In this document: positions 1-6,435 of the stretch, in pieces
Numbering within the stretch: the stretch's first letter is position 1
Layout: each line of letters begins with the position of its first letter
Assembly: GCA_002687335.1 (NCBI GenBank)
Contig: NYZY01000031.1
Location: 1 to 6,772 of the forward strand
Source of the DNA: Chloroflexota bacterium
GTDB lineage: Bacteria; Chloroflexota; Dehalococcoidia; UBA1151; UBA1328
Reading direction: 5' to 3'
DNA length: 6,772 bases
The notes under the pieces: model-generated
Seen by the model: only the letters and a program-made list of their open reading frames with translations
What the model was told of the DNA's origin: nothing
Databases searched by the model: none
Translations under genes and position numbers: made by a program

Positions 1-2183
1 TCGGACGGTTTCTTCTGAAGAGCGACAGAAGCAGAACCGTCACCAAGACCATTATCACCATGACAGGACGCACAAACACCGGCGTATATTGGCTCCCCTA
101 TTGCAACTGACTCAGAGGTCGGAGGAAAGGTATTTCGAATGTTCTCGGGAAATCCAATCCGCAAAACCTGAACATTCAATAACATCAACAGGCCCAGCAC
201 AACAACAATGCTCCCCGGCGTGAGCAGGCTCCATTGCACACCCGCATAACTGAATACCGAGGAAGCCAATATTCCTCTAAATGCGACAGCAGCCACAAGA
301 CCGCCAATAATCAGCAACTGTAATCCAAACAGCAGATTCGCAGTATCAATATCAGGTTCAATCGTGTCGACAGCTATATCTGAGGAAAAAATTTTAAACC
401 TAAACGCTGTCCTGGCATCGAAAGAGTCCGAGCGCAGTACAAGAACTTCTGCCTGATACTCCCCTGCTATATCCAGTCGTGCACCCTTCAGACGCCATGT
501 CCCCCCACCCTTATCTTCTTCCAAAGAAACGAGTTGCTCACCCAGGTCATCATCAACAAATCTGAGACGCACACGCACATCAACAGCGTTTTTAACCACG
601 GTGCCGCCTGGTTCAGATAGCTGAACAGTAACGTCGTTTTCGCCAACTTCAGCAGGATGAATAGTGACATCAAAATAAGTGTCCGTATCTCGATCGCTAT
701 GGACAACGGCATCTACCACACCAATACCCATTCGACCGGCGTATTGTCGGGCAGGTTCCAAACTTGCAAGCCAACCCACCGTAATAAACACCATCAATAC
801 GATCAATGATTCGGCCATCAAAGATCTACTCAAAAGTCTCTGGCCATCAGAACTAAATCGCCTTACAAGCTTAAATCCGTTAAAACCTGCAAGAGTAATA
901 AGCGGTATCAGAAGCACCAGCTTACCTACCAAAAACCAACCATATGGAGTTGCCAGAGCCGCAGGGTTGGTCACCTGCATATAACTTGAAAAAAGTCCCG
1001 TTATTACGAGGATCCCAGCACTGAGTACACCAAGTACGGTGAATTTGTCTATCGCCGTTTCAAATAACTTGGAAGCCCCGACTTTACCGAGGTGTTTGAT
1101 AAAGATTGGAAGACTAAAAGTCAGGTATATCACCCCTCCTGACCAAATTATTGATGCAACAAGGTGGACAAAATCAGTAGCGATAGCAAGGGTTCTTATC
1201 TCGACAGGAGATGCTGCGTTGTGACCGCTCATAGCAGTCAGGCCGAGGAAAATCAGACCAAGAAATATCACTACTTGAGTCGCTGGAGAATCCCCAACGA
1301 GTGATCCCGTAGACTCGTCTGGATGCTCTTCATCGATCTCCTCTGAGATACTCATACGCATGGATGCGTAGAACATCACTCCCATACCTATCGCCACAAT
1401 AGCCCTATACATCCAAAATCGTCCCCAGCCACTTTCGAGAACCACGGATTTGAGAATCCCCAAATCAGGTATTAGGGAGAAACTCCCTGAAACAACACTC
1501 ACCGCCTGGAGAATTTGACCAAGCAAAGCAAGTATCAAAACGATCATCGAAGCAGCAGCAATACGAGACCAGAATGTGGAAGCCGCTATTGCAGCAGACA
1601 CCCAACTCTGTTTCACAGGATCACTGTAGATAATCGGAATGCCTATCAACATCTCATAAGCCAATCCACCTATGAGGATCGCCACTGAAATAAAAATCAG
1701 CCACCGGAGCCACGGGTCAACAACCGTTTGTAGGAGCGGTTGCTCATCTGGATAGATTTGAGCATGGGCTGACAGTGATTCTCCAACAGCGAATACAAAT
1801 GATCCAACAACCTTGTGCCCATCGATTGATGAAAGATTTTTCCAGACGACCGTATACGTTCCGTTTTCAAGCGGCGGAAGGCTAACGGACATAACAGAAG
1901 GTTCAGAGGAATCTATAGACGAATCATTCAGATCTACACGATCGGCTGCTGCATTTAGAACCGTCAACTCACTGAAAGATTCTTCGATTGACTCGCTGAA
2001 CCAGACAATTATCCGGTCAGGGGCGACTTCTAACTCACTATTTGGAGATGGGCTCGATTTAATCTGATTCGCGTGTGCATCAGCTCTCGATGTAACCAAA
2101 GCAAACAACGCAAGTAAAGTGACTCCTGTAAGCAGGGCCAGAAGAATTCGCCGAACACAATTATGATCAGATAAAAGTATCAA
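1..2183 (-). CDS. CopC-CopD-YtkA/FixH-like-cytochrome c fusion protein (partial, C terminus beyond left edge)
   Basis: The frame is open from a TTG at 2183 to the window edge: 727 codons without a stop. Residues 1-36 form a signal peptide ending A-D-A, so the mature protein starts at H37. Residues 37 to about 135 are a CopC domain with D121-G-H123. Mature H1, D85 and H87 match the Cu(II) ligand pattern His1/Asp/x/His known in CopC. Residues about 160-478 are a CopD membrane domain with about eight helices, containing SGH321NAA and DFVH340LVASIIWSGG. Residues about 485-601 resemble the YtkA/FixH-like beta domain often attached to CopD. Two more helices (about 614-637 and 650-675) follow. A cytochrome c motif C704-A-S-C707-H708 then GDNGLGDGS is the last thing seen; the distal haem ligand lies outside the window. 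The inferred role is periplasmic copper binding and membrane copper transport linked to a c-type haem. TTG 2183 is chosen because it is the first ATG, GTG or TTG codon after an in-frame TAA near 2225. Confidence 0.9.
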   Translation of the reverse strand, partial: MILLSDHNCVRRILLALLTGVTLLALFALVTSRADAHANQIKSSPSPNSELEVAPDRIIVWFSESIEESFSELTVLNAAADRVDLNDSSIDSSEPSVMSVSLPPLENGTYTVVWKNLSSIDGHKVVGSFVFAVGESLSAHAQIYPDEQPLLQTVVDPWLRWLIFISVAILIGGLAYEMLIGIPIIYSDPVKQSWVSAAIAASTFWSRIAAASMIVLILALLGQILQAVSVVSGSFSLIPDLGILKSVVLESGWGRFWMYRAIVAIGMGVMFYASMRMSISEEIDEEHPDESTGSLVGDSPATQVVIFLGLIFLGLTAMSGHNAASPVEIRTLAIATDFVHLVASIIWSGGVIYLTFSLPIFIKHLGKVGASKLFETAIDKFTVLGVLSAGILVITGLFSSYMQVTNPAALATPYGWFLVGKLVLLIPLITLAGFNGFKLVRRFSSDGQRLLSRSLMAESLIVLMVFITVGWLASLEPARQYAGRMGIGVVDAVVHSDRDTDTYFDVTIHPAEVGENDVTVQLSEPGGTVVKNAVDVRVRLRFVDDDLGEQLVSLEEDKGGGTWRLKGARLDIAGEYQAEVLVLRSDSFDARTAFRFKIFSSDIAVDTIEPDIDTANLLFGLQLLIIGGLVAAVAFRGILASSVFSYAGVQWSLLTPGSIVVVLGLLMLLNVQVLRIGFPENIRNTFPPTSESVAIGEPIYAGVCASCHGDNGLGDGSASVALQKKPS
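60..74 (-). other. Cytochrome c haem-binding motif CASCH
   Basis: Codons 704-708 of the CopC-CopD fusion read C-A-S-C-H, followed by G-D-N-G-L-G-D-G-S, the usual context of a class I cytochrome c haem attachment site. The two preceding hydrophobic segments would place the domain on the outside of the membrane, the same side as the CopC domain. The axial Met is not visible because the window ends soon after. Confidence 0.88.
2180..2183 (-). other. Stop/start overlap (TTGA) coupling the 61-aa gene to the CopC-CopD fusion
   Basis: On the minus strand the four bases TTGA hold both the TTG start of the fusion (2183-2181) and the TGA stop of the upstream gene (2182-2180). No well-placed Shine-Dalgarno stands before the TTG: an AAGGA lies about 16 nt upstream and only a weak GGA lies closer. 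Reinitiation by ribosomes finishing the 61-aa gene is the likeliest way of starting. This is the TTG equivalent of the common ATGA overlap. Confidence 0.7.
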
Positions 2184-2365
2184 CGGTTCCGCTTCGTCTT
2201 CCTTTTTCGGCGTCGCTCGTGCTTAGCCTCGCTGGCTCGCCATGACAGAAACGCTAGTCCGATTAAAATAAGACCCATACCGCCGAATACAATCAGCTCG
2301 TCATACTTACCCCCCGCTCCATGCAATAACGGGAAGTAGTATTTATTTAGGGTGATCAAGTCCAT
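2180..2365 (-). CDS. Small single-helix membrane protein with basic C-terminal tail (61 aa)
   Basis: I do not recognise a family. The protein has a short N-terminal part with two aromatic residues and one His (H15), one hydrophobic helix at about residues 22-41, and a tail (43-61) with eleven Lys/Arg. By the positive-inside rule the tail should lie in the cytoplasm and the N terminus outside. The ATG at 2365 is preceded by GGAG (2372-2375) with a 6-nt spacer. The gene starts 21 bp after the stop of the 344-aa gene, and its TGA overlaps the TTG start of the CopC-CopD fusion, so it is almost certainly cotranslated with that gene. It could be a small subunit or assembly partner of the copper transporter; this is inferred from position only. 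Its reality rests on the ribosome binding site, its spacing and its coherent membrane-protein composition. Confidence 0.75.
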   Translation of the reverse strand: MDLITLNKYYFPLLHGAGGKYDELIVFGGMGLILIGLAFLSWRASEAKHERRRKRKTKRNR

Positions 2366-2386
2366 AATTTTCTCCGGATTCGAAAA

Positions 2387-3421
2387 TTACGCTTTTCTGC
2401 CTGACCGCTGAAACGCCAAGACCGCGAACAACAGGGCTACTACACCCAAAATCAATGCAATGGCACCCAACAAAATCCCTGTCGATGCTGAACTAGCCAC
2501 ATTAGCGGCATCCTCACGCGCTTCGTTCGCTGTTTCTAAAGCTCCTCTAGCAGCATTTTCTGTCTCACGCGGGGCCGATAATTGGAGGGGGAACTGAATT
2601 TCTTTAGCGGATTTCACCTCATCAAAAGTGTTGTTGCCGGATTCAAATATTTCGTTGACAGCCTGACCTTTGATATCACCGATAAAGCGAAAACGGTAAG
2701 GGCCTGGTGATGTAGGAATAAACCCGGCTTCATATTGACCAGGTATTCCAAATGATTCTTTAAGCGACATCACCTGAGAAACCCCAGAGGCGATATGAGT
2801 TACCTCCACCTCAAGGGTATGGATACCCTCAACGGCACGGGAGTGTATCGGTTCATCAGAAGTTTGTTCAACATCACTCAACTGACCACTCATGATGACG
2901 GTCGGGTCACCCATATGGTTTTCAAACCTAATCGTTGTATCAGGCCGAATCATAACCATCGACGGTTCAAACCCGGTCGAGTGAATCTTAATAACGATCA
3001 GATCCGCTGCGAGGTTATCATGGCTAATCATAATCGAACCCTGAGTTTCGATTGGATGTGCATGAAACGGAACGGTTAAATCCTCAAAATCGTGATCGAA
3101 CGTGAATTCGAAAACGCCATCACCCCCAAGTTCACTAACAAAAACACCGCCATGCGAAACTAGATCGATCTCGCCAGATGTACTACCCGACATTTTCATG
3201 TGGGCATTATGATCGTGAGACTCCTCTTCCTTTAACGAGGTCAGTCGGAGCGAAACTCCATTGATCATTCCTTCGATGGCAGGCTCATTAATGAAACCCA
3301 CTATAAAGTTGTAATCTCCAACGTTACGGCCTTCGTGCGCCATCGCACCGCGCACTCCCATGACCGAAAATAAGACAACAAGCAGTAAAACGGTACAGAC
3401 GTACCGGTTAAACAAAAACAT
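2387..3421 (-). CDS. Secreted, C-terminally anchored protein with cupredoxin-like insertion (344 aa), probable copper-handling role
   Basis: Residues 1-28 are a signal peptide ending A-M-A; the mature protein starts H29-E-G-R-N-V-G-D-Y. Segment 29-60 (VGFINEPAIEG, NGVSL) and segment about 198-270 (LEVEVTH, FGIPGQY, PYRFRF, DIKGQAVNE) look like the two parts of a periplasmic beta domain I remember from Chloroflexota and actinobacterial genomes near copper genes. Between them lie about 135 residues: a His/Met-rich stretch (69-90) and two cupredoxin-like halves (92-132 with FHAHP, and 143-178 with GFEPSMVMIRP). Residues 284-312 look like an Ala/Glu-rich coiled coil, and 314-336 are a membrane helix followed by R/K, giving an outside-facing anchored protein. 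The frame stays open upstream to 3535, but ATG 3421 is chosen: it has GGAG with a 6-nt spacer, starts directly at the signal peptide, and avoids overlap with the gene before. Copper binding is inferred from residues and neighbours, not shown. Confidence 0.85.
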   Translation of the reverse strand: MFLFNRYVCTVLLLVVLFSVMGVRGAMAHEGRNVGDYNFIVGFINEPAIEGMINGVSLRLTSLKEEESHDHNAHMKMSGSTSGEIDLVSHGGVFVSELGGDGVFEFTFDHDFEDLTVPFHAHPIETQGSIMISHDNLAADLIVIKIHSTGFEPSMVMIRPDTTIRFENHMGDPTVIMSGQLSDVEQTSDEPIHSRAVEGIHTLEVEVTHIASGVSQVMSLKESFGIPGQYEAGFIPTSPGPYRFRFIGDIKGQAVNEIFESGNNTFDEVKSAKEIQFPLQLSAPRETENAARGALETANEAREDAANVASSASTGILLGAIALILGVVALLFAVLAFQRSGRKA

Positions 3422-3427
3422 TCGTTT

Positions 3428-3431
3428 CTCC
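3428..3431 (-). promoter_or_regulatory. Ribosome binding site deciding the start of the 344-aa gene
   Basis: GGAG lies 6 nt before the ATG at 3421 on the minus strand. The next gene (61 aa, ATG 2365) has the same GGAG with the same 6-nt spacer at 2372-2375. This supports 3421 over the longer frame that would begin at 3535 inside the upstream gene. Confidence 0.75.
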
Positions 3432-3467
3432 GAAAACTTAAGTTGAACTACTGAAAATTCAACTGGC

Positions 3468-3899
3468 TTAAACCTGTAGGCTGTGCGGTAAACCGAGTCG
3501 TGGAGGCTTGTCAGGAAGTACCACTTTTTCCGCATCCGGTATCAAGAGTTCTTCGTTATGCTTCTGCAGGAAGTTGTGCGCAGGATAATTGAATGAAGAG
3601 TTCAGTATGCTGCCATCTAATGCTAACTGGCCATATGCAGAAATAGCTGACGAAGTGACAATAGAAACCCGATCCTCAGTCAAGGGATATGAATGGTCAT
3701 GACTATCCAATGAATGAGTATGCTCATTCGTGGCTTGCCCGACAAATATGTGCATATGACTAGGAGAACGATCTACGTAATGGTGGTCGATAGCTGGCAC
3801 GACAAATGGAACAAGAAGCCCTACCATCATCAATGATGGAATAATAGCTACAACGAACGCGACCGTCGTTTTCACTAATCTGTTTTTGCCATTAATCAT
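3468..3899 (-). CDS. Membrane-anchored His-rich periplasmic protein (143 aa)
   Basis: A short basic N terminus (K5, R7, K10) precedes a hydrophobic helix at about residues 11-36. There is no clear AxA cleavage site, so this looks like an uncleaved signal anchor with the rest outside the membrane. The exposed part has eleven His, seven of them between 39 and 67 (D38-H39-H40, H48-M-H50, H60-T-H62, H67) plus H69, giving DHH, HMH, HTH and HDH clusters that suit Cu, Ni or Zn binding. The remainder (about 73-143) is Pro/Leu-containing without a domain I can name; a weak AEKVVLPDKPPR stretch lies near the end. It is the first gene of the copper operon, 46 bp before the 344-aa gene. I infer metal capture or buffering. 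There is no evident Shine-Dalgarno before ATG 3899, so the start is less certain than the frame. Confidence 0.75.
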   Translation of the reverse strand: MINGKNRLVKTTVAFVVAIIPSLMMVGLLVPFVVPAIDHHYVDRSPSHMHIFVGQATNEHTHSLDSHDHSYPLTEDRVSIVTSSAISAYGQLALDGSILNSSFNYPAHNFLQKHNEELLIPDAEKVVLPDKPPRLGLPHSLQV

Positions 3900-3958
3900 C
3901 GGATAAGGTCAATACGGATTCGCGTTACACCTACACATCTATCGTGTTTATATATTCC

Positions 3959-3987
3959 AGTGTATCTAGAATCAGCAGTTGATACAA
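3959..3987 (-). promoter_or_regulatory. Candidate sigma70-type promoter of the copper operon
   Basis: Read on the minus strand, TTGTAT (3987-3982) and TACACT (3964-3959) are separated by 17 nt, a fair match to a -35/-10 pair. Transcription would start near 3952, giving a leader of roughly 50 nt before ATG 3899. A second AT-rich TATATAAA element just downstream could be an alternative -10 box without a good partner. This is pattern matching only. Confidence 0.35.
3961..3986. repeat. Inverted repeat TGTATC-N14-GATACA, possible operator
   Basis: Two perfect 6-bp arms (3961-3966 and 3981-3986) flank 14 nt. The arms overlap the -10 and -35 boxes of the candidate minus-strand promoter, so a dimeric regulator binding here would cover the promoter. 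Arms this short can arise by chance in an AT-rich stretch, and part of the symmetry may come from the promoter boxes themselves. Confidence 0.3.
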
Positions 3988-4113
3988 AGAATCATCACAT
4001 AGGTTTGAACAGAGATGTCGCTAGTTCATGAAAATAATAGCCTGATGAATGCACGATAAGAAAATCACGAGTAGGATGTGCACAAACTCAACATCACTCC
4101 TATAGGCAAAATT

Positions 4114-5001
4114 ATGGCAAAGCGAATCAATAGGGCTATAGAACTTCTTGAACAGGATCAGACCGTCTACTACGACGGAGGTCATACAGGTCACGTTCTG
4201 ACATATGAACAAGGGTTAAAGGACGCGCATATATGGGCCGACTATATAAATGTTGGAATGGAACATGGCTCATTCGACATGGCCGGACTGGACCAATATA
4301 TCCAGGGGTTAATAGACGGTGGCCCTACCAAAAGCGGGCACAGAACACCAACTGTAATTGTTGAAACTCCTGTCGAAGGATCTTCAGAAGAAATCATACG
4401 ATTCAATGCCTGGCAATTCCGAATGATCTTGGCAAGAGGTGTTCATGGAATTTTACTGTGCCAGGCTGAGACACCAGACGCTGTCCGAGCATTCGTTGAA
4501 TCATGCCGTTATCCAATCAATATGACTGGTGTCGGCCACGGGCTAGAACGCGGAACAAGGGGAACAGGTTCACAACCAACTTCCGCGCCTGTATGGGGAG
4601 TTGATGCCGACACTTATGTCGACAAGGCTGAACCGTGGCCGCTTAACCCTGAGGGTGAATTATTGCTGGGGGTAAAGATCGAGACGGTTCGGGCACTATC
4701 GAACTGCGAGTTATCACTCGCTGTTCCGGGTCTGGGATTCGCAGAATGGGGGCCAGGAGATCTCCACATGTCATTCGGCATCAAGCGCGATCCCAGTAAG
4801 CCAATGGATCCACGATTACTGGAGGCAAGAGATCGGGTAAAGGCTGCTTGTAATGCAAACAATCTCGCCTTCCTCGAAGGAGCTACCCCCGAAGATATCA
4901 CTGAAAAAATCGATGAAGGTGTAAGAATTATCGCGGGTCACAGAGAGGACACAGCCGAAATAGGGCGCGCTCATTCGAAACGAACTATGCCTGTAGGCTA
5001 A
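4114..5001 (+). CDS. HpcH/HpaI aldolase / citrate lyase beta-like protein (295 aa)
   Basis: The product resembles class II pyruvate-type aldolases of the HpcH/HpaI family (TIM barrel, metal-dependent, cytoplasmic), which cleave or form 4-hydroxy-2-oxo acids. By alignment from memory with E. coli HpaI, E190 (VKIET) and D216 (GPGDL) fit the metal ligands E149 and D175 with the same 26-residue spacing, and H51 (MEHGSFD) fits catalytic H45. RYP (132-134) and RGTGS (149-153) match RYPPAGIRGVG. The Arg that binds the keto acid (R70 of HpaI, in VVRPSW) is replaced: the equivalent stretch is IVETPV with E84. At 295 aa it is somewhat longer than HpaI (262 aa), with an insertion before the metal Glu. 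ATG 4114 is preferred: TATAGG sits 7 nt upstream and the N terminus MAKRINRAIELLE suits the family. An in-frame GTG at 4078 with AGGA just before it would add 12 residues. The substrate is unknown. Confidence 0.85.
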   Translation: MAKRINRAIELLEQDQTVYYDGGHTGHVLTYEQGLKDAHIWADYINVGMEHGSFDMAGLDQYIQGLIDGGPTKSGHRTPTVIVETPVEGSSEEIIRFNAWQFRMILARGVHGILLCQAETPDAVRAFVESCRYPINMTGVGHGLERGTRGTGSQPTSAPVWGVDADTYVDKAEPWPLNPEGELLLGVKIETVRALSNCELSLAVPGLGFAEWGPGDLHMSFGIKRDPSKPMDPRLLEARDRVKAACNANNLAFLEGATPEDITEKIDEGVRIIAGHREDTAEIGRAHSKRTMPVG

Positions 5002-5046
5002 AAGCTGTTAATTGATATCCAAGGCAGAATAAGCGCTAACATCGTG
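5002..5046. other. Short convergent intergenic gap
   Basis: The aldolase gene and the ceramidase-like gene end facing each other, 45 bp apart. A bidirectional terminator would be expected here, but the only foldable element is a 5-6 bp stem around 5032-5048 with a G-T pair and no T-tract on either side. I do not call a terminator. Confidence 0.4.
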
Positions 5047-6435
5047 CTATTGAAGGTCCTCTACTGCCTCAAGGCATGCCTCAACAGTTAATCCTGCAGA
5101 TCCGGGGGCAAATGGACTCACACCAACTTCATAACCGCCCTCCTCATAAGCGATGTCAGTAGGTAGGTAGGCATAGTGGCCATTGCTGAACCCAGAAAAG
5201 ACCGTGTTGACAGCAGTTGAACGTTCCTTGATCGCGAATGCTAACTCTGCAAACGGCTCTACTGGAGCACTGACAAGTGTTGTCTCACCGATCCGCATAG
5301 CCTGTACATTCATAGGAATATAGCCGCCCTGATCATAGATCTCGTAGTTCTTGGCTACATTCAAATAAATATTGGCTCGCATCACTTTTGACACAGCGCG
5401 TTGTAGCTCATCTTCGGAAGATTCGGATGCGCGTGCCTCTGCTAACTCCTTCTCACCTTGGTCAAATGCAATCTGAGCCTCATCAATAGTCGCCACTCTA
5501 CGACTGGGCAAGTCAACCGTGATATTTTGAACAGCAACCGTGTCATCGGATTCTTCGACTGGAACATCCGTATAAATCCCCAGATCGGCTCCAGAAACTA
5601 GAATCTCATCAAGTCGCTCTTCTCTTTTCAGTGGGTCGATACCAAGTCTGACACGAGATGCCTCTGCCCCCAGCCTCGAACCTGCTCTACGGTAGGTCCT
5701 TAAGTCCCCTTGAAAACCATCAATCGGTCCCTGGTTACCGCTAGCACCTTGCAAAAACAGACAAATTCCACCAACTGCGTGTTCAACCACGGAACGCATC
5801 GGGCCCGGAAAGTCCGGGGTAACCCATTGGTTTTCATGACCCATGATTGTCGGATGCATTGCGTAATTAACGATCGTGGCTATGGGGTCACCATCGATAT
5901 CATCAATCCCAACCACGTCAACATCGTGGTCCACAAAACCATCCCAATTTCGACCGGTAAACAGGTCTCCGCCATCCCGGGCAGGCCGGCGGTTTATATT
6001 TACGGGACAACTTCCTCGACCAAATCCACTACGGGCTAATCGCTGAGAATTCTTGGCTAATGAAACTGCTTTTACACATGCGTTTGGAATTTGATTCCAC
6101 CATTCATTAGCCAGGTCAATTCCTTCCTTGATCCACTGACCGAAAGTAATCGGACCTGAATGGGTATGGGAATAGGAAAGCCTGATGTGCGTAAATGGAA
6201 TTCCCGACCCCTCTGATATCAGGTCGCGTATTTTGCGATCCTGGTCTCCGGTAAAAATTCCAATATCGACATCGACAATAGCCAGATCGACATCACCGTT
6301 GGAAACAACGACCGCCGTCACCAGCAGCGGCATATCATTACCTATAGAAACCTCGTGAGTTTGAGCACCCCATCCACCATGGGCCACCCCAACAGGCGGA
6401 GTAATATCCACTCGGCCGACTCCAGCTTTCAGCAA
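5047..6435 (-). CDS. Neutral/alkaline ceramidase-like metallohydrolase family protein (462 aa)
   Basis: The N terminus G-V-G-R-V-D-I-T-P-P, SHTHSGP (89-95), AMHPTIMG (192-199), TPDFPG (206-211), FLQGASGNQGP (227-237), APVEPF (390-395) and Y430-E-E-G-G-Y-E identify the neutral ceramidase N-terminal domain family. Against the Pseudomonas enzyme, H90 or H92, H194, E393 and Y430 fit the zinc ligands H97, H204, E411 and Y448; the 37-residue Glu-Tyr spacing is the same. The nucleophilic Ser (S274, in NLSP) is replaced by G236 (NQGP), so ceramide hydrolysis is uncertain. There is no signal peptide and no C-terminal immunoglobulin-like domain, unlike secreted ceramidases of about 650-780 aa, so this is a short, probably cytoplasmic member. 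Start TTG 6435 has GGAG 7 nt upstream and no ATG nearby. Residues about 315-365 are charged, helical and possibly coiled. Some other amide or ester substrate is possible. Confidence 0.87.
   Translation of the reverse strand: MLKAGVGRVDITPPVGVAHGGWGAQTHEVSIGNDMPLLVTAVVVSNGDVDLAIVDVDIGIFTGDQDRKIRDLISEGSGIPFTHIRLSYSHTHSGPITFGQWIKEGIDLANEWWNQIPNACVKAVSLAKNSQRLARSGFGRGSCPVNINRRPARDGGDLFTGRNWDGFVDHDVDVVGIDDIDGDPIATIVNYAMHPTIMGHENQWVTPDFPGPMRSVVEHAVGGICLFLQGASGNQGPIDGFQGDLRTYRRAGSRLGAEASRVRLGIDPLKREERLDEILVSGADLGIYTDVPVEESDDTVAVQNITVDLPSRRVATIDEAQIAFDQGEKELAEARASESSEDELQRAVSKVMRANIYLNVAKNYEIYDQGGYIPMNVQAMRIGETTLVSAPVEPFAELAFAIKERSTAVNTVFSGFSNGHYAYLPTDIAYEEGGYEVGVSPFAPGSAGLTVEACLEAVEDLQ

Larger units (their letters stand above)
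3900..4113. other. Divergent intergenic region between the copper operon and the aldolase gene
   Basis: These 214 bp separate the start of the His-rich gene (minus) from the start of the aldolase gene (plus) and are AT-richer than the genes. They contain the candidate minus-strand promoter and the inverted repeat listed separately. I found no convincing -35/-10 pair for the plus-strand gene, no RNA gene, and no CsoR-like C/G-tract operator. Confidence 0.6.

Noticed and set aside
488..712. Minus-strand open frame of 74 codons
   Set aside because: It lies in another frame inside the YtkA/FixH-like part of the fusion gene; the fusion frame has clear domain content there.
679..1224. Plus-strand open frames at 679-984 and 1039-1224
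   Set aside because: They lie fully antisense to the CopC-CopD fusion, have no ribosome binding site and show no recognisable protein character.
1813..2067. Plus-strand open frame of 84 codons
   Set aside because: It is antisense to the CopC domain coding region, whose ligand motifs are clear on the minus strand.
2795..3079. Plus-strand open frame of 94 codons
   Set aside because: It is antisense to the cupredoxin-like part of the 344-aa gene and has no family resemblance.
3422..3535. N-terminal extension of the 344-aa gene, which stays open in frame to 3535
   Set aside because: It would overlap the end of the His-rich gene in another frame and put 38 odd residues before a clear signal peptide. 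The ATG at 3421 has a good GGAG site.
4078..4113. GTG start for the aldolase, adding 12 residues
   Set aside because: It has a usable AGGA close by and cannot be excluded. The added residues do not resemble the family N terminus, and ATG 4114 has its own upstream AGG.
4021..4901. Minus-strand open frames at 4021-4212 and 4614-4901
   Set aside because: Both overlap the aldolase gene on the opposite strand; the aldolase frame carries the conserved residues.
5031..5049. Possible terminator hairpin between the convergent genes
   Set aside because: The stem is only five or six pairs with one G-T pair, and there is no T-tract on either side.
5710..6039. Plus-strand open frame of 109 codons
   Set aside because: It is antisense to the zinc-site region of the ceramidase-like gene and encodes no plausible domain.
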